Under the pieces are notes generated by a model. That model made no database searches and had not been told where the DNA came from. It was given only the letters and a program-made list of their open reading frames with translations. A stretch of DNA of 8,675 nucleotides from Deinococcus sp. (GTDB lineage Bacteria > Deinococcota > Deinococci > Deinococcales > Deinococcaceae): the NCBI RefSeq assembly GCF_030523985.1, contig NZ_JAUNHK010000065.1, forward strand, positions 6,923 through 15,597, written 5' to 3'. Positions within the stretch are counted from its first letter, which is position 1. Every line of letters begins with the position of its first letter. This document shows, piece after piece, positions 5,509 to 8,675 of the stretch. The translations under genes were made by a program, and so were the position numbers.

Positions 5509-5514
5509 TTTTCC

Positions 5515-8241
<2,727 letters not shown>

Positions 8242-8244
<3 letters not shown>

Positions 8245-8257
8245 GCTTAAGCTTAAA
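8242..8257. repeat. TAAGCT tandem repeat and TTAAGCTTAA palindrome at the aconitase stop
   Basis: The stop codon TAA (8242-8244) begins two tandem TAAGCT units (8242-8253), which create the 10-bp palindrome TTAAGCTTAA (8247-8256). It is too small to assign a function. It may be slippage or simply a stop-codon flank. Confidence 0.4.
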
Positions 8258-8267
8258 CTGAGTCGAA

Positions 8268-8302
8268 GAAAGCCCCCACCCATTTTCGGGGCGGGGGCTT
8301 TC
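8268..8302 (+). terminator. Rho-independent terminator of aconitase
   Basis: GAAAGCCCCC (8268-8277) pairs perfectly with GGGGGCTTTC (8293-8302). An A-C mismatch and a CCC/GGG extension then bring the stem to 14 positions around a 7-nt loop. The tail (CTATATATTTCT) is AT-rich, though not a pure T-run. The hairpin is 23 nt beyond the aconitase stop and is GC-strong. Confidence 0.85.
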
Positions 8303-8320
8303 TATATATTTCTAGTTAGG
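8303..8320 (+). promoter_or_regulatory. AT-rich leader of the orphan ORF, possible -10 (TATATT)
   Basis: TATATT (8305-8310) lies 10 nt before the ATG at 8321, a spacing compatible with the leaderless or nearly leaderless transcripts common in Deinococcus. There is no convincing -35 box, because the aconitase terminator occupies that region, and only a weak TAGG resembling a Shine-Dalgarno sequence precedes the ATG. This is a tentative call. Confidence 0.3.
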
Positions 8321-8641
8321 ATGGAGAAAATAGAATTACCTGTTGAACTTTATCTAGTGGAAAAGGGAAAACTATATCCCTGTGAAATCACGCCCGGAAA
8401 TATTTTTTTGGGGATGTGCGTCAATTTTAAGTTTACCGAGGATGTCGCGCACTTTACGCTATATCCAGAGAAGCAACACATCCCCTTCTTTGTAACAATG
8501 ATTGAAAGGGTTTTAGATAGCCCATTCACTGGAGAAGCATTGCGTCTTTGGATGAGAAGCACTGTCCCTAGTCATATTTTCGACGAACACATAGACGAGA
8601 TTCACAATCCTATCAGCCACCTTACGGCGATTAGGGGTTGA
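8321..8641 (+). CDS. AT-rich orphan ORF, 106-aa hypothetical protein
   Basis: I do not recognise this protein. The ORF is complete, from ATG 8321 to TGA 8639-8641, and is about 42% G+C by hand count against roughly two thirds in the neighbouring genes. It is rich in AT-type codons such as ATA, TTT and TTA, whereas aconitase uses almost only GC-ending codons. Amino acid content is normal for a folded small protein: acidic, with hydrophobic patches and two cysteines (residues 21 and 33). There is no signal peptide, membrane helix or zinc-binding Cys/His cluster, although the C-terminus has scattered His (H-I-F-D-E-H-I-D-E-I-H). The composition suggests recent horizontal acquisition or part of a foreign island continuing to the right. 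It is separated from aconitase by the terminator, so it needs its own promoter. The opposite frame (8350-8562) is also open for 70 codons but lacks support. Confidence 0.55.
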   Translation: MEKIELPVELYLVEKGKLYPCEITPGNIFLGMCVNFKFTEDVAHFTLYPEKQHIPFFVTMIERVLDSPFTGEALRLWMRSTVPSHIFDEHIDEIHNPISHLTAIRG

Positions 8642-8675
8642 CAGTTGAGGCGGAAGGTGCGAAGCGAAGATTGTA

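Overview
The window is high-GC bacterial DNA, roughly two thirds G+C in the genes, with one clearly AT-richer stretch at the right end. The aconitase, the orphan substrate-binding protein and the overall coding style suggest Deinococcus, with D. radiodurans the most likely species. This is recognition from memory, not a database match.

Left part (1-2790): the 3' end of an ACT-domain gene runs in on the + strand and meets a 14-bp perfect bidirectional terminator (304-340). Facing it on the - strand are three genes read right to left. They are a short CaiB/BaiF-family CoA transferase or racemase-like protein (1855-2685), a class I nitronate monooxygenase-like flavoprotein (845-1858, overlapping the previous gene by ATGA), and a small regulator that joins an excisionase-type HTH to a ribbon-helix-helix-like C-terminus (361-738). 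The regulator has its own near-consensus promoter (TTGACA-17-TAATTT), flanked by repeated TCARGTGA boxes.

Middle part (2791-5329, all - strand): an orphan TAXI/TRAP-type periplasmic binding protein ends at a terminator hairpin (2740-2773). It is preceded by a small secreted protein with a WD40/beta-propeller-like blade. The two exported products are probably co-transcribed. Further upstream is a 284-aa protein of unknown role whose N-terminal half resembles modules seen in phage and integrative-element proteins. An unusual heptanucleotide repeat cluster sits just beyond its stop codon.

Right part (5330-8675): a 185-bp divergent intergenic region carries two inverted repeats, a TATGAT -10 box and a strong Shine-Dalgarno sequence. 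It leads into a complete AcnA/IRP1-type aconitase (5515-8244) of the TCA cycle. A strong terminator hairpin follows. Immediately after it comes a 106-aa ORF of about 42% G+C with no recognisable family, a probable horizontally acquired orphan.

Most of the window is ordinary metabolism. The accessory signals are the two-domain regulator with its repeats, the heptad repeat, the phage-like gene beside aconitase and the AT-rich orphan. No CRISPR array, IS element, tRNA or rRNA was seen, and I do not claim a new defence or mobile system. No gene-free stretch exceeds 300 bases.
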